From contig CM026391.1 in assembly GCA_014843695.1 (NCBI GenBank), forward strand, positions 13,053,918 through 13,117,917: a DNA stretch of 64,000 nucleotides, written 5' to 3'. This document shows, in pieces, positions 21,803 through 31,976 of the stretch. The DNA comes from Archivesica marissinica (lineage: Eukaryota > Mollusca > Bivalvia > Venerida > Vesicomyidae). Every line of letters begins with the position of its first letter. Position 1 is the first letter of the stretch. The position numbers were made by a program, and so were the translations under genes. The notes under the pieces are model-generated. The model searched no databases, had not been told where the DNA came from, and saw only the letters and a list, made by a program, of their open reading frames with translations.

Positions 21803-22502
21803 TTAACCCTTTGCCTGCTGAGTAAATAAAATCACATTTACAAACAACATAGATCCAGATCAGCCGTGGTGTAATGCCGCGTCTGATCAGGATCTATGTT
21901 GTTTGCAATTCAGCCAAGTGTTTTAGCTCCACTATCCGAATAGCAAACAGCATAGAGCCTGATCAGACGGCATGAATAGTAAATAGCATAGAGCCTGAGA
22001 AGACATCTGATCTGGCTCTATGCTGTTTGCAAAGGTTTAATTCTGTATTTTAAATACAGTCAAACCTGTCTTAAGCAGCCAAGTGAATCACAGAAAGTGG
22101 CTGCTTAGTGCAGGTGGCTGCTTAATAGAGGTCAAGTGTATAATAAAACAATATATTGGGAATCTAGAAACTGGCTGCTTAATACGGGTTGGCTGCTTAA
22201 TGGTGGTGACCACTAACACAGGTTTCACTGTACAGCCTAACTCTCTCATGCGACCACGTGCATTAAGCGACATTCGACTTATACGATCACTTTCAAATCA
22301 CCCTAATCAATATTGCTATATAATTTAAGTGGATTAAGGATCTATCAGAAATAATGGACGCGACCAACGACCGCTATTTATTTGCTAATATCGTTTGATG
22401 TGTTTTGATATGTGACCATCAAGTCACAAAGTGGAATCAATTTTCAATCAATTTGTAGTTTGCAAAAGTGATTTTATCTGCCGCTAGCGTGCAAAGGGTT
22501 AA
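21803..22502. mobile_element. P2 MITE split by a T2 fragment and a T1 MITE
   Basis: The left end TTAACCCTTTGCCTGCTGAG and the right end GCCGCTAGCGTGCAAAGGGTTAA-type match the two ends of the intact P2 at 35550-35795. P2 interior runs from 21803 to about 22033 (ATGCTGTTTGCAAA) and resumes near 22459 (TTTGCAAAAGTGATTTTATC). Between them is T2 sequence (22231-22455, homologous to 54713-54930), itself interrupted by T1 at 22055-22232. Confidence 0.8.
22055..22232 (-). mobile_element. T1 MITE inserted at the TA of a T2 element
   Basis: TACAGTCAAACCTGTCTTAA at the left and ACACAGGTTTCACTGTA at the right. The same left flank (ATTCTGTATTTTAAA-TA) occurs uninterrupted next to T2 at 54697-54714, so this copy went into the TA that bounds T2. 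Confidence 0.85.
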
Positions 22503-22583
22503 TATAATTAGCAACATGTGACCATTAAAACGAAAAGGGTAAAATAAGCCGAATAAACAATTGAATTTCTATGATTTCCTCTG

Positions 22584-22714
22584 TTATTTCACTGCCGTTA
22601 TTTCACTAACTTAGGTTATTTCACTAACTTAGGTTATTTCACTGATGTTATTTCACTGATGTTATTTCACCGATGTTATTTCACTGCCGTTATTTCACTG
22701 ACATTATTTCACAG
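22584..22714. repeat. Short array of 14-17 bp
   Basis: Eight to nine units of TTATTTCACTG(ATG/CCG/..), with two longer TTAGG-containing units. Confidence 0.9.
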
Positions 22715-22736
22715 ACCTGTTTTTCTATGAATCGAT

Positions 22737-23683
22737 TACAGTCAAGCCTGTGTTAGTGGTCACCTCCATTAAGCAGCCAACCTCTATTACAGTCAAGCCT
22801 GTGTTAGTGGTCACCTCCATTAAGCAGCCAACCTCTATTACAGTCAAGCCTGTGTTAGTGGTCACCTCCATTAAGCAGCCAACCTGTATTACAGTTAAGC
22901 CTGTGTTAGTGGTCACCTCCATTAAGCAGCCAACCTGTATTACAGTCAAGCCTGTGTTAGTGGTCACCTCCATTAAGCTGCCAACCTCTATTACAGTCAA
23001 GCCTGTGTTAGTGGTCACCTCCATTAAGCAGCCAACCTCTATTACAGTCAAGCCTGTGTTAGTGGTCACCTCCATTAAGCAGCCAACCTCTATTACAGTC
23101 AAGCCTGTGTTAGTGGTCACCTCCATTAAGCAGCCAACCTCTATTACAGTCAAGCCTGTGTTAGTGGTCACCTCCATTAAGCAGCCAACCTGTATTACAG
23201 TTAAGCCTGTGTTAGTGGTCACCTCCATTAAGCAGCCAACCTGTATTACAGTCAAGCCTGTGTTAGTGGTCACCTCCATTAAGCTGCCAACCTCTATTAC
23301 AGTCAAGCCTGTGTTAGTGGTCACCTCCATTAAGCAGCCAACCTCTATTACAGTCAAGCCTGTGTTAGTGGTCACCTCCATTAAGCAGCCAACCTCTATT
23401 ACAGTCAAGCCTGTGTTAGTGGTCACCTCCATTAAGCAGCCAACCTCTATTACAGTCAAGCCTGTGTTAGTGGTCACCTCCATTAAGCAGCCAACCTGTA
23501 TTACAGTCAAGCCTGTGTTAGTGGTCACCTCCATTAAGCAGCCAACCTGTATTAAGCAGTCAGTTTCCATATTCCCAATCGGTTGTTTGATTATATATTT
23601 GACCTCTATTAAGCAACCACCTGTGCTAAGCAGCCACTTTCTCTGACTCCCTTGGCTGGTTGCTTAAGACAGGTTTGACTGTA
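22737..23683 (+). mobile_element. T1 MITE whose left end is a 51-bp array
   Basis: About 16 units of 51 bp at 22737-23555, each beginning with the T1 terminus TACAGTCAAGCCTGTGTTAG and followed by subterminal TGGTCACCTCCATTAAGCAG. The ordinary T1 interior and right end (AAGACAGGTTTGACTGTA) follow and end at 23683. Variants recur every 306 bp (acagTtaag at 22891 and 23197; aagcTgcc 306 bp apart), a six-unit higher-order block. 51 is a multiple of three, so long open frames exist on both strands; these are by-products. Confidence 0.93.
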
Positions 23684-23788
23684 CAGTGAAACCTGTGTTA
23701 GTGGTCACCTCTATTAAGCAACCACCTGTGCTAAGCAGCCACTTTCTCTGACTCCCTTGGCTGGCTGCTTAAAACAGGTTTGACTGTA
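23682..23788 (+). mobile_element. Second T1 copy abutting the first
   Basis: TACAGTGAAACCTGTGTTAG through AAAACAGGTTTGACTGTA. It is joined head to tail with the preceding T1 and shares its TA. It lacks the middle part of T1. Confidence 0.88.
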
Positions 23789-23904
23789 CATAATTGTTTT
23801 ATTTTTTCTGCACATATGTGAGTGAGGTTATAATACTGAAATTAATGATCATATAACTACAACTTCTAGCTTCCCTTCATTTTCTCTGGATAAATATTTC
23901 CTTG

Positions 23905-24125
23905 AAGTAATAATAAATAAGTGCGTCTTATACACAAACGATTACGGCAATAATAAATAAGTGCGTCTTATACACAAACGAATACGGTAATAATAAATAA
24001 GTGCATCTTATACACAAACTATTACGGTAATAATAAATAAGTGCATCTTATACACAAATGAGTATGGTAATAATAAATAATTGCGTCTTATACACAAATG
24101 ATTACAGTAATAATAAATTTCCTTA
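23905..24125. repeat. 40-bp array
   Basis: Five to six units of AATAATAAATAAGTGCGTCT + TATACACAAACGATTACGGT. Confidence 0.93.
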
Positions 24126-24280
24126 TAATTAATTTCCTTAGCACCACCAATATTTCTCCCATTGCCATCAATCAAGAGATTCACTGTGCTTTGCATAGCA
24201 AGAAATTATTTTTCAGCAAAAAAATTTCTTTCTGATAATATAAGATCCATTTTTCTATTTCATGTGCAGTTTCTATAGAT

Positions 24281-24535
24281 GGCTGTCCGATTAGCGCAGT
24301 GGTTAGCGTGCTCGCTTCTCACCAATGCAACCAAGGTTCGATCGTCAGACAGGGAAGTATGTGAGATTGTACGTACGGTGGTCGCCAGATCGGACAGGTG
24401 GGTTTTCTCCGGGTACTCCGGTTTCCTCCCACACAAATGACCACATATACGCTTTCATCCGCGCTAACGAGTGATTAATATAAATTGTTAAAACTTGCTT
24501 CGCAATCATAGTCAAATAAATAAAGTTTAAACTTT
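24281..24535 (+). mobile_element. SINE-A variant with a 13-bp target duplication
   Basis: The head CGATTAGCGCAGTGGTTAGC (A box) and GGTTCGATCGTC (B box) differ from the other SINE-A heads. The tail AGTGATTAATATAAATTGTT and CTTGCTTCGCAATC is the SINE-A tail. Direct repeats AGTTTCTATAGAT at 24268-24280 and 24536-24548 fix the limits. It is a head-swapped SINE sharing one 3' tail, presumably recognised by the same LINE. Confidence 0.9.
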
Positions 24536-24566
24536 AGTTTCTATAGATCTGTAAGCTTAGTTTATG

Positions 24567-24670
24567 CAAATTTATTTTAGCTCGATTGTGAAACAAGTTC
24601 TTACAACTTATATTAATCACTCAAGAGACCTCATTCCTGATGGAATCCATCGCCATGAGGGAGAGAGAAG
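24567..24670 (-). mobile_element. SINE-A 3' fragment
   Basis: Reverse of the SINE-A tail (GCTCGATTGTGAAACAAGTT, ACCTCATTCCTGATGGAATC). Headless. Confidence 0.8.
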
Positions 24671-25537
24671 AAGACATCTCGGATCACGTTTCGCATGCAT
24701 ATTATTGCCAAAATATTGGCAATTCCAAACAGCAACTTGAAGCGCAGTCAAATATATACTGTGTCCGGGAAACATTATGACCAGTGTTTACATAAAATAG
24801 TTACCGATAATTTGACCAGGCCAGAGTTATTATGTTTTGGTTTTTGCAGACTTGATCTTACAAACCGGAATGCGGAACTTGTAGAACAAATCTGTGACAA
24901 TTCCGCATGACAATTCCGCAAAATATGGAATGGTTGGTATCTCTGGGCATAGATAATGGCATGGAACTGCGGATATTTATGGGAAGCGATAAACTGGTGT
25001 TGTATGGCGCTTATGTGGAGTAAAGGGCTAATTCATTTAGACCAACTCCACTTGACACAATTCTGTTGTGGAGCAAAAGGATTAAAATGAGTAATTGACC
25101 TATTCTGTTGTGGAATAAAGGGTTATAATGAGTAATTGACCTATTCTGTTGTGGAGCAAAAGGGTTATAATATACAAGAGTATCTCAGAAACTTAAGACA
25201 TTGATTGACTGTTTCGGAGTGTGCACAATGGTTTCTAGACAATATGCACAATTCTCGGAATTAGTAGTCGAGTCACATAACATCCTGTAGTGAAATGATC
25301 TCGTAAATGGAGGCAAATTTCATTCTAGGCAACTAATGTAATGTAAGTGGTATAAATTGAAGATAATGCCTTGTTTGCTCGTATTTCTTGGGAAATGTGG
25401 AGGTGTATCACAGAACTGTAACATGGCCTAAATAGCAAGTGCTGGTGGCTATATAACAAAATTAGCATGCTTAGTGAAAACAATAATGCAGACAGACAGG
25501 TCTGAATCTCATTCTTACGGTAGATTAATGAAGACAT
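24671..25537. other. No supported feature
   Basis: A 71-codon frame at 24695-24910 has no recognisable motif. 25040-25170 contains three loose copies of TATTCTGTTGTGGA(G/A)(C/T)AAA. Confidence 0.4.
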
Positions 25538-25630
25538 TTTGTAATGAAAATATCTATTATTTAGGGGAGTATTATAACTACATACGAATTATAACACCCC
25601 TTGCTAAATAATAGATATTTTCATTACAAA
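25538..25630. repeat. 93-bp hairpin with 26-bp perfect arms
   Basis: 25538-25563 (TTTGTAATGAAAATATCTAT plus TATTTA) is perfectly inverted at 25605-25630. Pairing then resumes inside (GGGG..TTATAA against TTATAA..CCCC), leaving a loop of about 11 bases. Confidence 0.9.
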
Positions 25631-25652
25631 TTGTCTTTGCTAGAAATAACAG

Positions 25653-25932
25653 AGTTCATTCTAGAGGGCCACCTGGGCGAAATAGTCACCCTCAGGACCA
25701 TGACTTCATTCACCCTCTGGGGGCCCAACATCTCCCTAAAAAAATTTGTTTACAATTTTCATACACAATTTTGTCCAAACTGGCCCATTATTAATTAACG
25801 GTTGTATTTAATGGTCATATTGTGTATTTTAACCCTATTTTGTTGAAATATATTAAATAATACCACTTAGGATGTAATCGCGCGCTTTCTCACTTCTCCC
25901 CAAAAAGAATTGACAAAGAATGAGTCCTGAAT
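25653..25932. mobile_element. F-family element
   Basis: Starts GTTCATTCTAGAGGGCCACC and contains CAATTTTCATACACAATTTT, GTATTTAATGGTCATATTGT and CGCGCGCTTTCTCACTTCTC in the family order. The right end is diverged. Confidence 0.8.
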
Positions 25933-25959
25933 GATTGGTTGTGCCTTGAGCTTTGCTTT

Positions 25960-26770
25960 TGGCAACCAACCAATCAGAAGGTTTAGATGCTTTTGGCAAC
26001 CAACCAATCAGAAGGTTTAGATGCTGTTGGCAACCACCAATCAGAAGGTTTAGATGTTTTTGGCAACCAACCAATCAGAAGGTTTAGATGCTTTTGGCAA
26101 CCACCAATCAGAAGGTTTAGATGCTTTTGGCAACCAACCAATCAGAAGGTTTAGATGCTTTTGGCAACCAACCAATCAGAAGGTTTAGATGCTTTTGGCA
26201 ACCAACCAATCAGAAGGTTTAGATGCTTTATGCTTTTGGCAACCACCAATCAGAAGGTTTAGATGCTTTTGGCAACCACCAATCAGAAGGTTTAGATGCT
26301 TTTGGCAACCAACCAATCAGAAGGTTTAGATGCTTTTGGCAACCAACCAATCAGAAGGTTTAGATGCTTTTGGCAACCAACCAATCAGAAGGTTTAGATG
26401 CTTTTGGCAACCAACCAATCAGAAGGTTTAGATGCTTTTGGCAACCACCAATCAGAAGGTTTAGATGCTTTTGGCAACCAACCAATCAGAAGGTTTAGAT
26501 GCTTTTGGCAACCAACCAATCAGAAGGTTTAGATGCTTTTGGCAACCAACCAATCAGAAGGTTTAGATGCTTTTGGCAACCAACCAATCAGAAGGTTTAG
26601 ATGCTTTTGGCAACCAACCAATCAGAAGGTTTAGATGCTTTTGGCAACCAACCAATCAGAAGGTTTAGATGCTTTTGGCAACCAACCAATCAGAAGGTTT
26701 AGATGCTTTTGGCAACCAACAAATCAGAAGGTTTAGATGCTTTTGGCAACCAACCAACCAGAAGGTTTAG
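25960..26770. repeat. Array of 34/30-bp units, each with a CCAAT box
   Basis: About 25 units of CTTTTGGCAACCAACCAATC + AGAAGGTTTAGATG. Some units lack one CAAC/CCAA block and are 30 bp. Every unit but the last two has CCAATCAGA, which matches the RRCCAATSR consensus bound by NF-Y. Confidence 0.95.
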
Positions 26771-27124
26771 ACTGAGATTGGAGAGAAATTGTATCGTCAA
26801 TAGCCCTATTTCCAGACACCACCTCCTTTCGTATTTGTTTGCAAATGACGCCATCGCTGTCACTAGAAGGTACTTGGATTATATGGTAGAGGCTAAAACT
26901 GCCAAACATGAAATTGAGCAAAAACAAATCAATATTCACCTTTTAATTCGAAAATATGCAAATAGTGATGTTTTCATTAGTCTCATTCACGTGTACCCTA
27001 AAAATCCCTTACACAGAAATATATGCCAAGAAATATTTGTTTAATTTTATAATGCAATAAGTGGAATGCTTAGCTTTACAACGTCCCGTCCCAATCACCA
27101 GACACAATTTTTTTTTTTTTTTGG
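26771..27124. other. No supported feature
   Basis: A frame runs out of the array to 27044, but the unique part shows no known motif and is AT-rich. Confidence 0.4.
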
Positions 27125-27181
27125 CCTATGGTCATATAGTTAGTAATATATATTATATATTACTTACTATATGACCATAGG
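27125..27181. repeat. 57-bp palindrome
   Basis: CCTATGGTCATATAGTTAGT followed by an AT-only centre and then the inverse, ACTATATGACCATAGG. One mismatch in 28 pairs and no loop. A run of about 15 T lies to its left and AAAAAA to its right. Confidence 0.9.
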
Positions 27182-27420
27182 ACAAAAAATTTGATTGGTG
27201 TTCGAAACATAGGTTCTTTTTTTAACGCCATGTTGAATTCACAGGTGAGTGAAATTGTGGTTTTTATTTTAAAAGATGTTATGAAAGTTGAGTTTAGCAA
27301 AGTGTATTATATGAAAGAATGGACACTTTACGTAGTAATATTATTTCATCTGCTATAAAAGAGTGACTAGAAGTTATACATATTGAAACCTTAGGTGACC
27401 GAATACCAGGACAGCATGTG

Positions 27421-27686
27421 TTATGTTATATTTCGGGTTTTACGCCTACATCAGCACCATTTCGGGCTATATCATCGGCGGGCAGTTTACCTAACAAAAC
27501 CTTTCCTGGGCAGGCTCCAACGGTTAACCAGTACTTGGGTACACCAACCTCCGTAAGAAACTGCCAACTTTTTCATATAAATGAGACACGGCCTGAGCGG
27601 GGCTCGAACCCGTGACCATCAGTGATGATAGGTTACAGTGGTATACAAGTCAGCGACCGTAACCACTCGACCACGGAGGCGGACCG
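27421..27686 (-). mobile_element. SINE-B with a 12-bp target duplication
   Basis: Full-length SINE-B in reverse (TTATGTTATATTTCGGGTTT to CCACGGAGGCGGAC). Direct repeats GGACAGCATGTG at 27409-27420 and 27687-27698. Confidence 0.93.
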
Positions 27687-27744
27687 GGACAGCATGTGAC
27701 AGAATCTTTCTTATACAAATATTCTGTATAATTTATTTTTTAAA

Positions 27745-27885
27745 TGAACAAAGGGCCATAACTCTGTTCAAGAACAAAGGGCCATAACTCTGTTCAAGAA
27801 CAAAGGGCCATAACTCTGTTCAAGAACAAAGGGCCATAACTCTGATCACGAACAAAGGACCATAACTCTGTTCAAAACAGAATCA
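27745..27885. repeat. 26-bp array
   Basis: Five units of GAACAAAGGGCCATAACTCT + GTTCAA. Confidence 0.93.
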
Positions 27886-28239
27886 CATAAATAGGAGTTA
27901 AATAATCAACTTGTCTGCTTGTCAAGGCGAGTACGCAGACAAGAAGACATTCGAGGCAGCTTACGGTTAAACCTGCCAGACGAATAAAAAGAAATTGATT
28001 GTTTAAAAAACAATACGACGGCAAAGAAACAATCCGTCCGATTAAATTCTCGTTACTGTTGGTTCCGGTAAAAATGAGTCATCCGTATTTTAGACAGGCA
28101 TTTCCAATTTTCACAATGCGACATTTGCATGATTCACCAGGCATCTAGTTCCCGGCTTTATCTTCTATCCATTACACAAGTGAGGCTTCGAATAATCTTA
28201 AGATTTATGCCTGAATGAAATCTGTAAGACAATTTGAAC
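27886..28239. other. No supported feature
   Basis: Unique sequence; nothing recognised. Confidence 0.4.
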
Positions 28240-28866
28240 CATCATGCAAGGACTGATGGACACAAGCATCGATGGACGGATGGACACATGCATTGATGGA
28301 CGGATGGACACATGCATCGATGGACTGATGGACACATGCATTGATGGACTGATGGACACATGCATCGATGGACTGACGGACACAAGCATCGATGGACTGA
28401 CGGACACAAGCATCGATGGACTGACGGACACAAGCATCGATGGACTGACGGACACATGCATCGATGGACTGACGGACACATGCATCGATCGACTGACAGA
28501 CACATGCATCGATCGACTGACAGACACATGCATCGATGGACTGACAGACACATGCATCGATCGACTGACAGACACATGCATCGATCGACTGACGGACCCA
28601 TGCATCGATGGACTGACGGACCCATGCATCGATGGACTGACGGACCCATGCATCGATGGACTGACGGACCCATGCATCGATGGACTGACGGACCCATGCA
28701 TCGATGGACTGACGGACCCATGCATCGATGGACTGACGGACCCATGCATCGATGGACTGACGGACCCATGCATCGATGGACTGACGGACCCATGCATCGA
28801 TGGACTGACGGACCCATGCATCGATGGACTGACGGAACCCATGCATCGATGGACTGACGGACAACA
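28240..28866. repeat. 24-bp tandem array
   Basis: About 26 units of CATCGATGGACTGACGGACC + CATG. ATGGACGGATGGACACATGC variants come first, GATCGACTGACAGAC in the middle, and a homogeneous CGGACCCATG block last. Because 24 is a multiple of three and the unit has no stop in several frames, five overlapping long frames are open across it on both strands. This is an array property. Confidence 0.96.
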
Positions 28867-29957
28867 TCATGCATTGTATACATTTTCGAATGCATCGCAG
28901 CTCTCCGAGATATAGGGGCACACAATTTTATCAAGAAAGTCTGGACTCAATGAGAGACATCGGTCAGTTACTGCCCCTGAATACTCCCTAAAAGTAGATA
29001 GATCCTATCAAGTGTTTTCCTCTGTTTTTATCGTTGTTTCCTTTGCACAACATGCTAACAATTTTATTCTACTGTCGCTTCTTGTGATTATTAAATTACT
29101 ATATCTCGACAGATCTCATACAGTATATGCAATGCGTACTTATTTCTAAAAGAATGTTTTCAGTTATTTAACACGATTTGGATATAATCACATTTATCAT
29201 ACCGCAACATCTGGATAGGGAACAACAGTAAAAACAAAGGATTCTAACCAAAAGCAAAGGATTCTAACCAAAAGGACCTATTCCCATTATGGAATAAATC
29301 AGACTTTATCTGCCAAGGGAGGTAATAGAAAATTAGAGATGTCTCTCATTCTCGGTTATTCTATCCGATATTTCATGAGTCTTTAATACAATACCATATC
29401 ACACGTTCTATTTCATAATTACTCATATAATGTATCATTTTTATTGCAATATTGAACTGAACTTCCGAATGGAAAATTGATTACTTTTTACTAAATATAG
29501 AAACAGATCTATATTGCCAAGGGTACTCGGTTTAACCGTTAGCAGCCAAGAATGTTTCCTGCATCGTGAAAAACATGAAAGTGCAGCAATATGGAAACAC
29601 TTCAAAAAGTCTGCCATGTTAATGGAATATGTTCCAACAACCGCATGCAATTTGAAAAGCATCAAATAACACGGTAATTGTACATTAACCTCCAAATCAA
29701 TGCTCAATTGATTATATAAAACGCAAAGATGATCGAGACAAGAACTGTCTGAAGAACAGATTCGCTCTACTATCGACGTTTTTCCATAATTCAATATTCT
29801 GAATTGATAAAATCACAGTCTAACAGATGCCTATCTCAAGAGCATTATACAAAACACAGTGACAAGTTTATTATTTAAAAATTACCTCCCTTTGTACATA
29901 TTTAAGTAAAAAAACAAATTAAGAGGTTTTTAACCCATACTCCCACTGGTTGGTACA
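28867..29957. other. No supported feature; one unassigned 117-codon frame
   Basis: A minus-strand frame at 29441-29794 begins MNYGKTSIVERICSSDSSCL. It has a mixed composition and no recognised motif, splice context or neighbour. It could be part of an unknown exon but chance is as likely. 29225-29275 has a small duplication of AAAGGATTCTAACCAAAAG. Confidence 0.35.
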
Positions 29958-30187
29958 TACTCGCCTATAAGACAAGTTTTTACCACTAGATTATGGCCTT
30001 AAAGTGGCTTCCCGTCTTATCTTAAAAAAATTAAATTAAAATTGTTTTTTTAAAAGTGTTATATTAATGGTATCAATAATTACGTTTTAGAAAAGACAGC
30101 ACTCGAACACTGAACAATTTCTTCAACTTGCACTGGCCAAGCATGCAAATAATACGTGGTTTGGTGTCCATTTTATCAACACCGGTC

Positions 30188-30457
30188 AGGGATCATTCTA
30201 GAGGGCGATGTGGGCGAAATAGTCGCCATAGGGGCTCCAACTCTCCCACAAAATAATTCAAACAATATTCATACAAAATGTTGTCCAGTAAGATACACTG
30301 ACCCATTATAAAGCACTTCTATTCAAATGTTGTATTTAATGGTCATACTGTGCATATTAACCATAATTGTTGAAATTTATTAAATAACGCCATTTACAGA
30401 TGCATTCGATCACGCGCTTTCTCAGTTCTCCAAAAAATTCTGACCTAAAATGAACAC
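30188..30457. mobile_element. F-family element, nearly complete
   Basis: CAGGGATCATTCTAGAGGGC to TCTGACCTAAAATGAACACTG, with the usual interior (GTCGCC, AATATTCATACAAAATGTTG, GTATTTAATGGTCATACTGT, ATCACGCGCTTTCTCA). Confidence 0.85.
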
Positions 30458-30492
30458 TGCGTTACCCGTCTTATTCCCAAGTGCATGCCAAC

Positions 30493-30730
30493 AAAGTGGA
30501 AGTCGTGATAGCACAGTGAATGCGTGGTCGCTTCAGGTGCGAAAGGTCCGGAGTTCGAGCCCCGCTGGAGCAGTTACGATTGTGCCCTTAGGCAAGGCAT
30601 TTAAATTCCACATGCCTCTTCTCTCTCCCTCGTGGCGATGGATTCCATCAGGAATGAGGTCTCGAGAGTGATTAATATAAGTTGTAATAACTTGTTTCGC
30701 AATCGAGCTAAACTAAATTTGTATAAATAA
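30493..30730 (+). mobile_element. SINE-A reference copy with a 14-bp target duplication
   Basis: Head GTCGTGATAGCACAGTG (A-box region), GGAGTTCGAGCCCC (B box), then TGTGCCCTTAGGCAAGGCAT, CCCTCGTGGCGATGGATTCC and the TTGTTTCGCAATCGAGC tail. AAGTGCATGCCAAC repeats directly at 30479-30492 and 30731-30744. Confidence 0.93.
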
Positions 30731-30807
30731 AAGTGCATGCCAACTCACAGATTTCAGGACCAAAGTAGGGGGTCGTCTTATAGGCAAGATGACCGTATAG
30801 GCGAGTA

Positions 30808-31320
30808 TATATGGCCGGTATCAATCAATAAATTGTACAACAACGAAATCTACTTCAAAAGTTAAAAACAAAATCATCAACAACACTGATCTGAGGAAAA
30901 TAAACCAAACACAAGGATGGGGGAAAAAATTGATCGGTCATTAAAATAATAGGATGAGTATAATATACCACAATTGAAATGTCTTTGGTTGTATTGATCG
31001 GAGGTGCATGCAGATAAAACAATCCAGTTCTAGACATGAAAGACAAAGCAATCCAATGTTTAACATGCTAAAAAAAAGAACGAAAAACAACAATCATGAA
31101 ATCAGGTAGCACAGAATTATGGTGAAAATACAATGCGCTTTATTTTTCTATTGGCTGTTTGAAGCAACCTGAGAGGATCGGGTGGGTGGGTGGGGGGTCG
31201 GTGTGAAGATATTAGTGGTGCCTAATCCGACGACAACCACGCATTTATAATTTGTACGATTAAAGTCTCTTTGTGCGTTTATTTGTTCGGTTGGAAAAAT
31301 AATACTATTTATGTGTTTTA
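30808..31320. other. No supported feature
   Basis: AT-rich unique sequence with a G-rich stretch at 31180-31200. Confidence 0.4.
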
Positions 31321-31525
31321 CGTTTATTTATCGTCGCTACCGGTTGCCCATATGAGTGACGCCTCCTGAAGAGATTAGTCATTTTAGATTTTGGAGGATA
31401 GTGCATGATACAGAGAGAGACCCATTCCAGAGTCTCCTCTGGTTCTTTTACGTGCACAGTGTAAAGCACCGACACAAGACCTCGGTTTAACGTCCCATCT
31501 GAAAGACTGTTAATTTTATTAGGTA
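31321..31525. mobile_element. S3 dispersed repeat copy
   Basis: CGTCGCTACCGGTTGCCCAT through GTCCCATCTGAAAGACTGTT. The most complete S3 copy in the window; a TAATTTTATTAG end follows. Confidence 0.55.
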
Positions 31526-31976
31526 AAAAATAATACTATAATTCATTATGCAAATTTATACTAATGTATAGTAAGTAAATCACTATTTATAGAGTTATTG
31601 GTGATTTGTTCAAAAATTAAAAAAATAAACGGAGGTAATTTACAAATGGTATGATGTCACAAAAGAAGGTTCGTTTGTGGCCATATTTTCCAAATTTTAC
31701 TTTTTATAGTAATAATGTATTATTGAAAATATATGACAATAATAACAATATCTAATCATCGACTCCTTACACTATCTCAGTGTGCAGCACATTCTGAGTA
31801 CGGTAAATGCACAATGTGGCTTTAAACTATAACCGCAAATGGAGAGCAGTGGCTGGTTGCCCTGAACTCATTGATTTCAAGACAAGAGGATCAAATAAAA
31901 CAAGCGTTGTAAATGTAATGTTTGCAACAAATTTGGCTCTTGGGAAATGTTTTCTTAATTTTATTATCCATTTATG
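31526..31976. other. No supported feature
   Basis: AT-rich and unassigned. A 62-codon frame at 31807-31995 has no recognisable motif. Confidence 0.4.

Larger units (their letters stand above)
29958..30807. mobile_element. Y-family element carrying an F element and a SINE-A
   Basis: Left end TACTCGCCTATAAGACAAGT, right end GTATAGGCGAGTA. Inside lie F at 30188-30457 and a SINE-A at 30493-30730. The remaining Y-specific sequence is about 340 bases. No transposase. Confidence 0.7.

Noticed and set aside
22725..23646. Long frames on both strands over the 51-bp array
   Set aside because: 51 is a multiple of three and the units are T1 MITE termini; opposite-strand openness argues against coding.
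28198..28934. Five overlapping frames of 165-238 codons (Ser-Met-His or Cys-Ile-Asp repeats)
   Set aside because: 24-bp repeat without stops, open on both strands.
29441..29794. 117-codon minus-strand frame as a gene
   Set aside because: No recognisable motif, no splice or promoter context; kept only as an unassigned frame.
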